A stretch of 64,000 nucleotides of DNA, taken from assembly GCA_963714145.1 (NCBI GenBank), contig OY970235.1:5208001-5272000 (forward strand), read 5' to 3'. The translations under genes and the position numbers were made by a program. Numbering within the stretch: position 1 is the first letter of the stretch; each line of letters opens with the position of its first letter. Origin of the DNA: JBBWZH01 sp035544115 (GTDB lineage: Bacteria; Actinomycetota; Actinomycetes; Mycobacteriales; CADCTP01). Below are positions 15,430 to 24,213 of the stretch, one piece after another. Under the pieces are notes generated by a model. It saw only the letters and a list, made by a program, of their open reading frames with translations, was not told where the DNA came from and did not search any database.

Positions 15430-16518
15430 GTGGCGGGGGATTCGGCGGGGTGGTTGGCGGTTCGGGAGGTGCTGCGGCGGGGGCGGTGGGAGCTGGGCGT
15501 GGCGGCGGCCCGGGAGTATCCACTGTGGACGACGGTGGGCGGGACGCCGTTGTTGTCCACCGCGGCCTGGTTGCCGGGGCGGCCGGTGCCGGTACGGGAC
15601 GTCCGGCTGGAGTACCGGGGGGATGTCGGGTTCAACTGGGTGACCGGCGCGGCGGCGGGAGTGGTGCCGGCGCCGTACCGGCGGTATTCGGCGGCGGTGG
15701 CGGGGCTGGCGCGGCCGCGGTTGTTCGAGGATCGGCCTACCTACCGGTTACTGGACGCGGACCTGCGTGCCGAGCCGCGGCTGGTGTTCGGGGCCGGTAG
15801 CTACTTCGACGGCGTCGACGTGGGCGAGGCGTGCGCGCACGAGTACGTGGCGGCGATGCTCGAGCCGGCCGGGCCGGTCGGGCGCCAGCCGCTGCGCCGG
15901 GCGGTCGGTGACCCGTGTGACCCGCGGCGGCGGCGGATCAACGTCGCGGTCAGCACGCTGACGTTGCGGTACGACCGGGGTACGGGCGCGGCCAGCTTCC
16001 TGGTGCACCGGCGGGACGGGGCGGCGGTCGGGCACGCCGGGGGCATGCTGCAGGTGCTGCCGGTGGGGATCTTCCAGCCGTCCGGCACCGGGCCGGACGA
16101 CGTCCGCAACGACTTCTCGCTGTGGCGGTGCATGGTGCGGGAGTTCGCCGAGGAACTGCTCGGCGAGCCGGAGGTGCACGGGCCCGACGGGGCGCCGGTC
16201 GACTACGCCGGCTGGCCGTTCGCGGCCCGGCTGACCGCGGCGCTGCAGGCCGGCCAGGTCCGGGCGCACTGCCTCGGCATCGGCGTCGACCCGCTGACGC
16301 TGGCCACCGACATCCTCACCACCGTGGTCATCGACGCGCCGCTGTACGACGAGCTGTTCGGTCGGCTCGCCGGGCGCATCGACGAGGGCACGATCCTGCC
16401 GCCGATCCCGTTCGACGCCGACCAGGTCGAGCGCTACGCCCGGCGCGAGCCGATGCAGGCGGCCGGCGCCGCGCTGCTCGCGCTCGCCTGGACGTACCGG
16501 CACGCCCTGCTGGCCTGA
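15430..16518 (+). CDS. Nudix-like conserved actinobacterial protein
   Basis: This protein of about 362 aa uses GTG 15430; the frame is open further upstream but enters the repeat and attR and is not credible there. The central part carries a Nudix-like box: VGHAGGMLQVLPVGIFQPSG, then WRCMVREFAEELLGEPEVHG, where REFAEELLG matches the catalytic RExxEE core. The N-terminal 150 residues are unassigned. Nudix proteins hydrolyse nucleoside-diphosphate-linked compounds, but the substrate cannot be read here. It is the first chromosomal gene after the integrated element. Confidence 0.65.
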   Translation: MAGDSAGWLAVREVLRRGRWELGVAAAREYPLWTTVGGTPLLSTAAWLPGRPVPVRDVRLEYRGDVGFNWVTGAAAGVVPAPYRRYSAAVAGLARPRLFEDRPTYRLLDADLRAEPRLVFGAGSYFDGVDVGEACAHEYVAAMLEPAGPVGRQPLRRAVGDPCDPRRRRINVAVSTLTLRYDRGTGAASFLVHRRDGAAVGHAGGMLQVLPVGIFQPSGTGPDDVRNDFSLWRCMVREFAEELLGEPEVHGPDGAPVDYAGWPFAARLTAALQAGQVRAHCLGIGVDPLTLATDILTTVVIDAPLYDELFGRLAGRIDEGTILPPIPFDADQVERYARREPMQAAGAALLALAWTYRHALLA

Positions 16519-16632
16519 GCCGGACGCACCCCCTCCGGCGCGGCCCAGCCAGCGGGCGCCCGCACCGAAGGTGACGACAATCATGCGCTAGATTACCGAG
16601 CGTAGTCGGGCCGGCCGAGGACGGGGGTTCAG

Positions 16633-17982
16633 GTGGGCAGGACACGGGTGTGGCGGCGTTGTTCCGGGCTGGTGGCCGGCGGGATGGTGCTCGCGTTCAG
16701 CGCGGTCCCGCCCGGCTGGGCGGCCGCCGGCCCGGCGGCGGACGCCGCGACGTTCCACGTGGTGGCGACCCTCCCGGTGGCGGCCCGGCCGGTCGGCGTC
16801 GGGGTCGAGCCATCCATCCGGGCGGTGTACGTGGCCAGCGGGCCGGCCCAGTCGGTCTCGGTCATCGACGCGGACACCGGCCTGGCCACCGACAGCATCC
16901 CGGTCGGCGCCGGCGCGAACGGGGTGGCGGTGGACCAGGTCAGCCGCACCGTCTACGTGACGAACACGGGCGCCAACACGGTCAGCATCATCGATGCGAA
17001 GACCAACGCCGTGACCGCCACCGTGCCGGCCGGGCCGCAGCCGTACTTCGTCGCGGCCGACCCGCGGGCGCACACCGCGTACGTGACCAACGTCGGCGGC
17101 AACACGGTCACCGTGATCGACATGGCGACGGCCAGCGTCCGGGCCACGGTCATGGTCGGCAACCAGCCGGCCGGCGTCGCGGTCGACCCGAGCGCCCGGC
17201 TGGTGTACGTGGCCAGCTCCAACCTGGGCGACACCATGTCCGTGCTGGACGCCGACGCGGACACCGTGGTCGCCACCGTGACGGTCGGCAGCAACCCGGC
17301 CGGCGTCGCGGTCGACCCGGGCCTGGGCGCGGTCTACGTCGCCACCGCCGGCGGCCTGGCCGTCGTCGACACCGGGACGAACACGGTGACCGCGACCGTG
17401 CCGGTCGGCGCCAACCCGTACGCCGTCGCGGTGGATCTGACCACCCACCTGGTGTACGTGACCAGCCTCGACGACGGCACGGTCGCGGTGCTGGACGGGA
17501 CGACCCACGCCGTGCTGCGCACCCTCCCCGCCGGTTCCAGCCCGGCCGGGGTGGACGTCGACCCGCTCGACCACACCGCGTACGTGGCGAATGCGGGCAG
17601 CGACAACGTGACGGTCGTCGGCCGCTGGGTGCCACCGGTGGTCACCAGCCAGCCGGCGGACGCGGCGGTCCCGTCCGGCGAGATGGCCACGTTCACCGTG
17701 GCCGGCTCCGGCAGCCCGCGACCGCGGGTCCGCTGGCAGCGGCGGCTGCCGACCCAGCAGGGCTGGCACGCCATCCCGGAAGCGGACGGCCTGACCCTCT
17801 CGTTCCTCGCCACCGCGCGGCTGGACGGCACCTGGTACCGCGCGGTGCTGACCAGCCCGGCCGGCACCGCGACCAGCGACCCCGCCCAGCTGACCGTGCA
17901 GGGCGGGACCCCGATCGAGCCGCCGACCGAGCCGCCGACCGGCCCGCCCCGCTATCCCGGGCCGCAGCCTCCACCGTCCTGA
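16633..17982 (+). CDS. Secreted YVTN-family beta-propeller protein with Ig-like domain
   Basis: This 449-aa protein has a Sec signal peptide (GLVAGGMVLAFSAVPPGWAA). About seven YVTN/YncE-type blades of roughly 42 residues follow, each with the pattern PxGVAVDPxxxxVYVxN then VxVIDxxTxxVxATVPVG (residues 40-335). An Ig-like domain (about 340-425; VTSQPADAAVPSGEMATFTV) and a Pro-rich tail complete it. GTG 16633 is the start. It is probably an extracellular or surface binding scaffold. A strong hairpin follows the stop. Confidence 0.88.
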   Translation: MGRTRVWRRCSGLVAGGMVLAFSAVPPGWAAAGPAADAATFHVVATLPVAARPVGVGVEPSIRAVYVASGPAQSVSVIDADTGLATDSIPVGAGANGVAVDQVSRTVYVTNTGANTVSIIDAKTNAVTATVPAGPQPYFVAADPRAHTAYVTNVGGNTVTVIDMATASVRATVMVGNQPAGVAVDPSARLVYVASSNLGDTMSVLDADADTVVATVTVGSNPAGVAVDPGLGAVYVATAGGLAVVDTGTNTVTATVPVGANPYAVAVDLTTHLVYVTSLDDGTVAVLDGTTHAVLRTLPAGSSPAGVDVDPLDHTAYVANAGSDNVTVVGRWVPPVVTSQPADAAVPSGEMATFTVAGSGSPRPRVRWQRRLPTQQGWHAIPEADGLTLSFLATARLDGTWYRAVLTSPAGTATSDPAQLTVQGGTPIEPPTEPPTGPPRYPGPQPPPS

Positions 17983-17983
17983 T

Positions 17984-18005
17984 CCCGGCCCGACTCCGGG
18001 CCGGG
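17984..18005 (+). terminator. Strong hairpin terminator
   Basis: CCCGGCCCG and CGGGCCGGG form a perfect 9-bp stem with loop ACTC, starting 2 bp after the beta-propeller stop codon. There is no U-tract. Confidence 0.6.
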
Positions 18006-18223
18006 CCGGTCGGCGGGTCGGGTTGCGGGGCAGGCAATGGGACGGGGCCCGCGGGCGCCGGCGACCGGATCCGGGTCAGGGGGATCGCGGTCCAGCGGGT
18101 CGGGGGCCGTCGAGGGGCCCGGTGGGAGCCACCGTGGCTCCAGCTGGGTCGGCGGGTGACAGCGGGGGGGTGGTGCCCGCGGACGCCGACGACCGGGCGT
18201 CTCGAGCCGGCGCCCGCGGGGGC

Positions 18224-18490
18224 TCAGGGTTCGGCAGGCGGATCGTCCAGGCCGCCGGACCGGCGTTCCGCCCGGTTCGGTCGGGCCGCTGGCAACTCGA
18301 CGGCCAGGTCCGCATCAGCCTGCCAACACGCTCCACATCGCCCGCAGCCAACCTGCGCGCCGTAGTCGACAGCCCGGTCGGAGCCGCACCGCGGGCACAA
18401 CGCCCGCCGCCCGTAGTCACCTGCCAGCGCGGCGGCGGTCGGGTTCCAGGAATCCGTCGCGGCCAGCCGGTACCAAGGATGTCGCTGCAT
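18224..18490 (-). CDS. Small zinc-ribbon protein
   Basis: This 88-aa protein starts MQRHPWYRLAATDSW. Two knuckles, LCPRCGSD and GCGRCGACW, lie 17 residues apart and should bind one zinc. The rest is Arg/Pro-rich and probably unstructured. A longer frame from 18556 exists, but the ATG at 18490 begins the coherent part. The function is unknown; the protein may bind nucleic acid or partner proteins. Confidence 0.5.
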   Translation of the reverse strand: MQRHPWYRLAATDSWNPTAAALAGDYGRRALCPRCGSDRAVDYGAQVGCGRCGACWQADADLAVELPAARPNRAERRSGGLDDPPAEP

Positions 18491-18627
18491 GCCGCACAGT
18501 GAATCGCCACCGACCGTGCCCGAGCAGAGGGCAAGACACGTTGCCCCGCCGGACACAGGCCCAAATGTGTGCCCCGAAATGACCCGACCGGCCGGTCAGC
18601 CGGCCGCCGGGCCGAACCGCCGGAGGG

Positions 18628-19251
18628 TCAGTGCAGCAGGGCCGCCCGCAGGTACGGGACCAGCGCGCGCAGCGCCAGGCCGCGGTGGCTGATCGCGTCC
18701 TTGTCCGCCGCCGACAGCTCGGCGGACGTCTGCGTCCGCCCCGCCGGCAGGAAGATCGGGTCGTAGCCGAAGCCGTTGCCGCCGCGCGGCTCGCGCACCA
18801 GCGTGCCGTCCAGCTGGCCGTGTACCACCTGCTCGGTGCCGTCCGGGGTGACCAGCGCGGCCGCGCAGACGAACGCCGCGCCGCGCCGGCTGTCCGGCAG
18901 GTCGGCGATCTGCTCCAGCACCAGCCGCAGGTTCCTACCGTCGTCGTGGCCGGCCCCGGACCAGCGCGCGGACAGCACCCCGGGCATCCCGTTCAACGCG
19001 TCCACGGACAGCCCCGAGTCGTCCGCCACCGCCGGCAGGCCGGTGTGCCGCACCGCGTCGCGCGCCTTCGACAACGCGTTCTCGGCGAACGTGGCGCCGG
19101 TCTCGGGCAGCTCCGGGAAAGCCGGCACATCGGCCAGACCGACGATCCGCACCGCCACCTCGGGTGCCAGGATCCGGCGCAGCTCGACCAGCTTGTGCTC
19201 GTTCCGGGTCGCCAGCAGCAGCCTGGACGGCGCCCCTGCCGGCCCGGTCAC
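18628..19251 (-). CDS. rdgB: Non-canonical purine NTP pyrophosphatase RdgB/HAM1
   Basis: This 207-aa protein carries the family landmarks: LLLATRNEHKLVELRRIL (nucleotide-binding SxxxxK-type start), ETGATFAENALSKA, VADDSGLSVDALNG and GGNGFGYDPIFLP, ending in SHRGLALRAL. It hydrolyses dITP, XTP and ITP to monophosphates and so keeps deaminated purines out of DNA and RNA. Its ATG overlaps the rph stop, as in many actinobacteria (Rv1341/Rv1340 order). Confidence 0.96.
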   Translation of the reverse strand: MTGPAGAPSRLLLATRNEHKLVELRRILAPEVAVRIVGLADVPAFPELPETGATFAENALSKARDAVRHTGLPAVADDSGLSVDALNGMPGVLSARWSGAGHDDGRNLRLVLEQIADLPDSRRGAAFVCAAALVTPDGTEQVVHGQLDGTLVREPRGGNGFGYDPIFLPAGRTQTSAELSAADKDAISHRGLALRALVPYLRAALLH

Positions 19252-19967
19252 CGGCCCAGGGCGGTGCGCTGCACGACGGTCAGCTCGGCGCAGCCGGCCA
19301 CCGCGAGGTCGAGCAGCGCGGTCAGGGTGGCCCGGTCGAACGGGGCGCCCTCGGCGGTGCCCTGCACCTCGACAAAGTCGCCATCGCCGGTGCAGACCAC
19401 GTTCATGTCGGTGCCGGCGACCACGTCCTCCTCGTAGCAGAGGTCCAGCCGCGGCTCACCGTCCAGCACGCCGACGCTGATCGCGGCGACCGACCGGGGC
19501 AGCGGGTTCGAGCCGAGCTTGCGCCGGCCGCCCAGCCAGGTCACCGCGTCGGCGAGGGCCACGTACCCGCCGGTGATCGCGGCGGTGCGGGTGCCGCCGT
19601 CGGCCTGCAGCACGTCGCAGTCGATCGCGATCGTGTTCTCGCCGAGCGCCTTCAGGTCGATGCAGGCCCGCAGGGAGCGGCCGATCAGCCGGCTGATCTC
19701 GTGGGTCCGGCCGCCGATCTTGCCGCGCACCGACTCCCGGTCCGACCGGGTGTGGGTGGCCCGCGGCAGCATCGCGTACTCGGCGGTGACCCAACCCAGC
19801 CCGCTGCCCTTGCGCCAGCGCGGCACGCCCTCGGTCACGCTCGCCGAGCAGATCACCCGGGTCCGGCCGAACTCGATCAGCGCCGACCCCTCCGCCCAGC
19901 GCTGCCAGCCGCGCGCGATCGTGATCGGGCGCAGCTCGTCGGCCGCTCGGCCGTCGGGTCGAGTCAT
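19248..19967 (-). CDS. rph: Ribonuclease PH
   Basis: This 239-aa 3'-5' phosphorolytic exoribonuclease starts TRPDGRAADELRPITIARGW. Characteristic parts are GSALIEFGRTRVICSASV, AEYAMLPRATHTRSDRES, the phosphate-binding GGTRTAAITGG and DLCYEEDVVAGTDMNVV. It trims tRNA 3' ends. The frame is open 24 codons further upstream, but ATG 19967 matches family length. It is followed by translationally coupled rdgB. Confidence 0.96.
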   Translation of the reverse strand: MTRPDGRAADELRPITIARGWQRWAEGSALIEFGRTRVICSASVTEGVPRWRKGSGLGWVTAEYAMLPRATHTRSDRESVRGKIGGRTHEISRLIGRSLRACIDLKALGENTIAIDCDVLQADGGTRTAAITGGYVALADAVTWLGGRRKLGSNPLPRSVAAISVGVLDGEPRLDLCYEEDVVAGTDMNVVCTGDGDFVEVQGTAEGAPFDRATLTALLDLAVAGCAELTVVQRTALGR

Positions 19968-20033
19968 GCGGCAAACCCTAGTCAGCCGCCCCCGGGGCGA
20001 GCAGCCGACCCGGCCGACGGCAGACTGCCGGGC

Positions 20034-20444
20034 ATGCACAGCGAGACCCTGACCGTCCGCACCGGTTCAGCCCCGGTGGTGCGGGACCTGACCGAGGAGT
20101 GCTCCCGGTTCGCCGCCGGCCAGAGCCAGCCGGACGGGCTGCTGCACGTGTTCGTGCCGCACGCGACCGCCGGGGTGGCGGTGCTGGAGACCGGCGCCGG
20201 CAGCGACGACGACCTGCTGGCCGCGCTGGACGACCTGCTGCCGCCGGACCGCCGCTGGCGGCACCGGCACGGCAGCCCCGGGCACGGCCGGGACCACGTC
20301 ATGCCCGCGCTCATCCCGCCGTACGCGACCATCCCGGTGCTCGGCGGCCAGTTGGCGCTCGGCACCTGGCAGAGCATCTGCCTGGTCGACCTCAACGTGG
20401 ACAACCCGGTCCGCGAGGTCCGCCTCTCGTTCCTCGCCGGCTGA
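20034..20444 (+). CDS. YjbQ family protein (UPF0047)
   Basis: This 136-aa protein shows the YjbQ signature: LLHVFVPHATAGVAVLETGAG, then HGRDHVMPALIPPYATIPVLGG, LGTWQSICLVDLN and a C-terminal REVRLSFLAG. The conserved His residues (PHATAG and RDH) form a putative metal site. The family includes proteins with weak thiamine-phosphate synthase activity, but its true role is unsettled. ATG 20034 is divergent from rph and convergent with the downstream MBL gene, 30 bp apart. Confidence 0.88.
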   Translation: MHSETLTVRTGSAPVVRDLTEECSRFAAGQSQPDGLLHVFVPHATAGVAVLETGAGSDDDLLAALDDLLPPDRRWRHRHGSPGHGRDHVMPALIPPYATIPVLGGQLALGTWQSICLVDLNVDNPVREVRLSFLAG

Positions 20445-20474
20445 CCTCCGGCCGATCGCTGGGGTGACCGCTGG

Positions 20475-21221
20475 CTACACCGTGTACGAGCTGCCGGCCG
20501 CCACCAACTCGGTCGGGCCGCCGTAGGCGGCGGCGGCTTCGGCGTGGATGACCGTGCGATCTGCCCACGGGGGCACGTGCGTGACCAGCAGCCGGCCGAC
20601 GCCCGCCTTGGCGGCGTGCTCGCCGGCCTCCCGGCCGGTCAGGTGCAGGTCCGGCGGGACCACGACGTCAGGCATGAAGGACGCCTCGCAGAGCAGCGCG
20701 GTGCTGCCCTCGGCGAGCCGGACCAGCGCGTCGGTGACCCCGGTGTCGGCCGAGTAGGTCAGCGCGGCCCCGGCCGCCTCCAGCCGTACGCCGTAGGTCT
20801 CGGTCGGGTGGTTCATCCGCTCGAACCGGAGCCGGAACGGGCCCAGTTCGCGTTCCCCCGCGGTGACCGCGGAGAAGCTGAACAGGTCCCGCAGGCCGGT
20901 CCGCACCGACGGGTCGTAGGCCACCGCGAGCCGGTCATGGGTGCCGGCCGGGCCGAGCAGCGGGATCCGCGGCCACGGGCCGTCCGGGTGGTAGCGGCGG
21001 AACACCACGTACGGGCAGACGTCCAGGCAGTGGTCGGCGTGCAGGTGGGACAGCACGATCGCGTCCACCTCGGCCAGCGGCACGTGCCGCTGCAGTTCGC
21101 CGAGGGCACCGCTGCCGAGGTCCAGCAGCAGCCGGTAGCCGTCCTGCTCGACCAGATAGCAGGACGCTGCACTGTCCGGGCCCGGGAAGCTACCCGAGCA
21201 GCCGACGACGGTAAGCCTCAT
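20475..21221 (-). CDS. MBL-fold hydrolase, Rv1339-type phosphodiesterase
   Basis: This 248-aa metallo-beta-lactamase-fold protein has metal motif SHLHADHCLDV, a further His in EASFMPD..HLTG context and the C-terminal LLVTHVPPW. The fold resembles RNase Z without its exosite arm. Its place between murI and rph matches Rv1339 of M. tuberculosis, which has been reported as an atypical class II cAMP phosphodiesterase. A similar activity is therefore plausible here but not proven by sequence. It lies 20 bp downstream of murI in one transcript. Confidence 0.85.
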   Translation of the reverse strand: MRLTVVGCSGSFPGPDSAASCYLVEQDGYRLLLDLGSGALGELQRHVPLAEVDAIVLSHLHADHCLDVCPYVVFRRYHPDGPWPRIPLLGPAGTHDRLAVAYDPSVRTGLRDLFSFSAVTAGERELGPFRLRFERMNHPTETYGVRLEAAGAALTYSADTGVTDALVRLAEGSTALLCEASFMPDVVVPPDLHLTGREAGEHAAKAGVGRLLVTHVPPWADRTVIHAEAAAAYGGPTELVAAGSSYTV

Positions 21222-21241
21222 AAGGCCACTCCTGGCGACGC

Positions 21242-22057
21242 TCAGGCTCGGACGGCTACGCCGAGCGGGGTGGACTCCACCTGGCCGATCTCCGGGCCGA
21301 GGAACCGGCGACCGAGGCGGCGGAACGGCTCCGGATCGCCGGTGGCGACGAACCGGTGCTCCGGTGCCGGTGCGTCCTCGGCACGCAGTGTGCCGGACCG
21401 CACCAGCACCCGGTACACGTCCTTGGCGGTCTCGTCCGCGCTGGACACCAGCGTGACCCGGTCCCCCATGACCAGCCCGAGCACCCCGGTCAGCAGCGGG
21501 TAGTGCGTACAGCCCAGGACGAGCGTGTCGACGTCGGCGGTGGCCAGCGGGGCGAGGTACGACTCGGCCAGGCCGAGCACCTGCCGGCCGCTGGTGGTGC
21601 CGCGCTCGACGAAGTCGACGAACCGGGGGCAGGCCGCGACGGTCACCTCGACCGCCGGCGCGGCGGCGAACGAGTCCTGATAGGCGCCGCTGGTGATGGT
21701 GGCCACGGTGCCGATCACGCCGACCCGGCCGTTGCGGGTGGCCGCGACCGCGCGCCGCACCGCCGGCAGGATCACCTCCACCACCGGCACGTCGTACCGC
21801 TCCCGAGCGTCCCGCAGGCAGGCGGCGCTGGCCGTGTTACAGGCGATGACCAGCAGTTTCACGCCGGAGTCGACCAGATGATCGAGCACCTCCAGGGCGT
21901 AGCGGCGGACCTGCGCGATCGGCAGCGGGCCGTACGGGCCGCGCGCGGTGTCGCCGACGTACAGCAGCGGCTCGTTCGGCAGCTGGTCGAGGATCGCCCG
22001 GGCCACCGTGAGCCCGCCCACGCCGGAGTCGAAGATGCCGATCGGCGCGTCGCTCAC
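21242..22057 (-). CDS. murI: Glutamate racemase
   Basis: This 271-aa enzyme converts L- to D-glutamate for peptidoglycan. It has IGIFDSGVGGLTVARAI, the first catalytic Cys in IACNTASAA and the second in LVLGCTHYPLL; DTARGPYG is also conserved. The frame is open to 22147, but GTG 22057 (VSDAPIGIFDSG) gives the normal N-terminus, which I chose. It heads murI, MBL hydrolase, rph and rdgB on one strand. Confidence 0.95.
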   Translation of the reverse strand: MSDAPIGIFDSGVGGLTVARAILDQLPNEPLLYVGDTARGPYGPLPIAQVRRYALEVLDHLVDSGVKLLVIACNTASAACLRDARERYDVPVVEVILPAVRRAVAATRNGRVGVIGTVATITSGAYQDSFAAAPAVEVTVAACPRFVDFVERGTTSGRQVLGLAESYLAPLATADVDTLVLGCTHYPLLTGVLGLVMGDRVTLVSSADETAKDVYRVLVRSGTLRAEDAPAPEHRFVATGDPEPFRRLGRRFLGPEIGQVESTPLGVAVRA

Positions 22058-22151
22058 GACAAGGCAGAGTACGCGAGGCCGCTTGCGCAACGCTGACGAT
22101 GTGCTCGGCGGCACTCGCCACCCGGCCCGTTCGGCCAGGTCGGACATGCCG

Positions 22152-22700
22152 TCAGCGGTCCCGAACCCAGCCGGAGGCCAGCGACGGATCGGCCCGCAGC
22201 ATCTCCGCGAGCCGGGCCACCACCCGGCTGGTCTCGTCGGTCAGCGTGACCAGGCCGCGGGTCGGGCCGGGCGGCGGGCCCTCCTGGTAGCCGGGCCGCG
22301 GCTCGTCCGGCGGCGGCGCGGTGGCCGGCCGGCGCAGCCGCTCGTCGGAATGGCGGCCGGCGCTGGCCGGCTCGGCGATCCACTCCTGCGACGGTGCCGG
22401 GGCGACCGCCGGCGCGGGCGGCCTGGGTGGGTTCGGCGGTGTCACCACGGCGGTTTCCACCATGCCGTCCCGTTCGGTCACCCGGATCACGGTGCGGCCG
22501 GGGCGGCCGTCGGCAGCCGCCAGCATCACCGACAGCCCGGGTCGCCGTTGCACCACCCGGGCAACCGCCACCAGGACCTCGGCGAAGTCATCGTCGAGAT
22601 CCAGGTCGGAAGCCGGTAGGTGCGAACCCCCGTGCTGCCCCCGGCGCGCGAACTCCTCGCGTCGGTTCAGTCGTTCCAAGCGGTCGTTGATATCCGCCAC
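22152..22700 (-). CDS. Conservon-flanking family protein, copy A
   Basis: This 182-aa protein begins MADINDRLERLNRREEFARR, a likely coiled coil. A small alpha/beta region follows (about residues 38-88; VARVVQRRPGLSVMLAAADG and TVIRVTERDGMVET), then a Pro-rich linker and a short C-terminal helix. It is a paralogue of 31699-32229: the N-terminal coil and the RVTERDG region are nearly the same while the tails differ. The two copies bracket the conservon, sensor and sigma-factor island. I do not recognise a named domain. It follows the conservon GTPase gene by 16 bp on the same strand, so it is probably part of that transcript. Confidence 0.7.
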   Translation of the reverse strand: MADINDRLERLNRREEFARRGQHGGSHLPASDLDLDDDFAEVLVAVARVVQRRPGLSVMLAAADGRPGRTVIRVTERDGMVETAVVTPPNPPRPPAPAVAPAPSQEWIAEPASAGRHSDERLRRPATAPPPDEPRPGYQEGPPPGPTRGLVTLTDETSRVVARLAEMLRADPSLASGWVRDR

Positions 22701-22716
22701 GGCAACCCCCGCATGG

Positions 22717-23358
22717 TCAGGACGGGACCTTTGCCTGCATGCTGCTGTGTGCTCGCTCTAGCGCTCGATCCAGGACGGCGAGCAGAGCGTCACGTACCGA
22801 CAGTTTGTCACGCGCATCGAAAGTAAGCACCGGAGTTGAGTCTTCTATTGCCAGTGCCCAGCGGATTGTGTCCAGATCCAGCGGTACGACGCCGTCGAAC
22901 CGGTTCACGGCGATCACGAACGGTAATCGGAGCCGTTCGAAGTAATCGACAGCCGGGTAGCAGTCGTCCATCCGGCGACAGTCCACGATCACGAGCGCAC
23001 CGAGCGCACCATGGGCCAGGTCATCCCACATGAACCCGAACCGGTCCTGACCGGGCGTACCGAACAGGTAGAGCTTCAGGCTCTCGTCGATGGTGATGCA
23101 GCCGAAATCCATCGCGACCGTGGTGGTGCGCTTGTCCGGGACGTAGCTGACGTCGTCCACCCCGGCGGCGACCGTGGTCATCACGGCCTCGGTGGTCAAC
23201 GGGGTGATCTCGGAGATGCTGCCGACCGAGGTGGTCTTGCCCACCCCGAAGCCACCGGCGATAACGATCTTGACAGGCAACGGTGGCTGCCGGCGCACCG
23301 GCGTGGCCTGGGTAGCGCCGGTATCGGCGCCGCGGTCAGGAGATAGCTCGAAGGCCAC
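22717..23358 (-). CDS. cvnD: Conservon GTP-binding protein (CvnD-like)
   Basis: This 213-aa Ras-like GTPase has P-loop GGFGVGKTT, switch region TTTVAMDFGCI, G3-equivalent LFGTPGQDRF and the variant NRFD in place of NKxD. It is the D component of cvnABCD conservons, which form a membrane-associated complex resembling eukaryotic GPCR/G-protein systems. It overlaps cvnC by 23 bp, which suggests coupled translation. The N-terminal 25 residues are disordered. Confidence 0.93.
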   Translation of the reverse strand: MAFELSPDRGADTGATQATPVRRQPPLPVKIVIAGGFGVGKTTSVGSISEITPLTTEAVMTTVAAGVDDVSYVPDKRTTTVAMDFGCITIDESLKLYLFGTPGQDRFGFMWDDLAHGALGALVIVDCRRMDDCYPAVDYFERLRLPFVIAVNRFDGVVPLDLDTIRWALAIEDSTPVLTFDARDKLSVRDALLAVLDRALERAHSSMQAKVPS

Positions 23359-23782
23359 GGATCACCCTCAACAGCGTATCGACGTCGTTTGAGACGTCGG
23401 CGTTCGGCAGGTAGACCGAGATGTGCCCCTCGGCGGACAGGTCACCGACCAGCACCCGGATCACCCCGAGATGCAGGCCCAACTGAGCGGCGATCTCGGC
23501 CAGCGCCAGCGGCTCGGCGCAGATCGTCACGATGTCACGGCGTTCGAACGCCAGCGTCCCGATCGACGCCCGGCCGAGCTCGGTGCTGATCACCTGGGTC
23601 TCGATCGCGATCGTGACCTCGGCGGTCACCCGGCCGGCGGTGAGCAGGAAGGGGCGCAGGCCCGTCGACGGCTCGACCCCGGCCGCCTCCGCACCCAGGC
23701 CGGCAGCCCCGGTAGCGAGGAACGGCCGGATGAGCGCGCCCGCGGTGGGTCCGCGCTCGGAGGACGACGGATCGCCGGTCAC
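23336..23782 (-). CDS. cvnC: DUF742 protein (CvnC-like)
   Basis: This 148-aa DUF742 protein contains TGLRPFLLTAGRVTAEVTIA and a winged-helix-like FERRDIVTICAEPLALAEIAA to VLVGDLSAEGHI. It ends with the typical DVDTLLRVIRGLRAI. DUF742 proteins are the third component of conservons and probably bridge the roadblock protein and GTPase. The start overlaps the stop of cvnB by 4 bp. Confidence 0.92.
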   Translation of the reverse strand: MTGDPSSSERGPTAGALIRPFLATGAAGLGAEAAGVEPSTGLRPFLLTAGRVTAEVTIAIETQVISTELGRASIGTLAFERRDIVTICAEPLALAEIAAQLGLHLGVIRVLVGDLSAEGHISVYLPNADVSNDVDTLLRVIRGLRAIS

Positions 23783-24213
23783 GACTCTAGTGAATTCTTC
23801 AGTTCGTTGATCAACTGCGGGGTGAGCGCGACGCCGGCCCGGTTGGCGAACAGCGTCATCTCGTACGCCACGTTGCCGAGGTTGGCCGCCTTCGCCGCGA
23901 TCACCCCGAGCACCGAGCCACTGCTGATCGCCGACACCAGCAGGTAGCCGTGCGCCATGTCCACGATCACCTTGTTCAGCGTGCCCAGCTGGTAACAGCG
24001 GGCGGCGCCGCCGGAGAGGCTGGTGATCCCGGAGACGATCGCGGCCAGCCGGTCGGCCCCGGCCCGGTCCTGGCCGTGCGACATCGCCATCAGCAGCCCG
24101 TCGGAGGACACCGCGATGGCCTCGATGACACCGGCGGTCTCCGAGGCGAACCGGCCCAGGAGCCAGTTGAAGTTCTGCGCTTCAGCACTGAGCCCGTAGG
24201 TCATGTTCGTCAT
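23779..24213 (-). CDS. cvnB: Roadblock/LC7 protein (CvnB-like)
   Basis: This 144-aa roadblock/LC7 domain protein contains FNWLLGRFASETAGVIEAIA, SSDGLLMAMS and the MAHGYLLVSAISSGSVLGVI core of the family. It is the B component of conservons and is expected to bind and regulate the GTPase. ATG 24213 overlaps the cvnA stop; ATG 24204 (MTYGLS) is also possible. Confidence 0.93.
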   Translation of the reverse strand: MTNMTYGLSAEAQNFNWLLGRFASETAGVIEAIAVSSDGLLMAMSHGQDRAGADRLAAIVSGITSLSGGAARCYQLGTLNKVIVDMAHGYLLVSAISSGSVLGVIAAKAANLGNVAYEMTLFANRAGVALTPQLINELKNSLES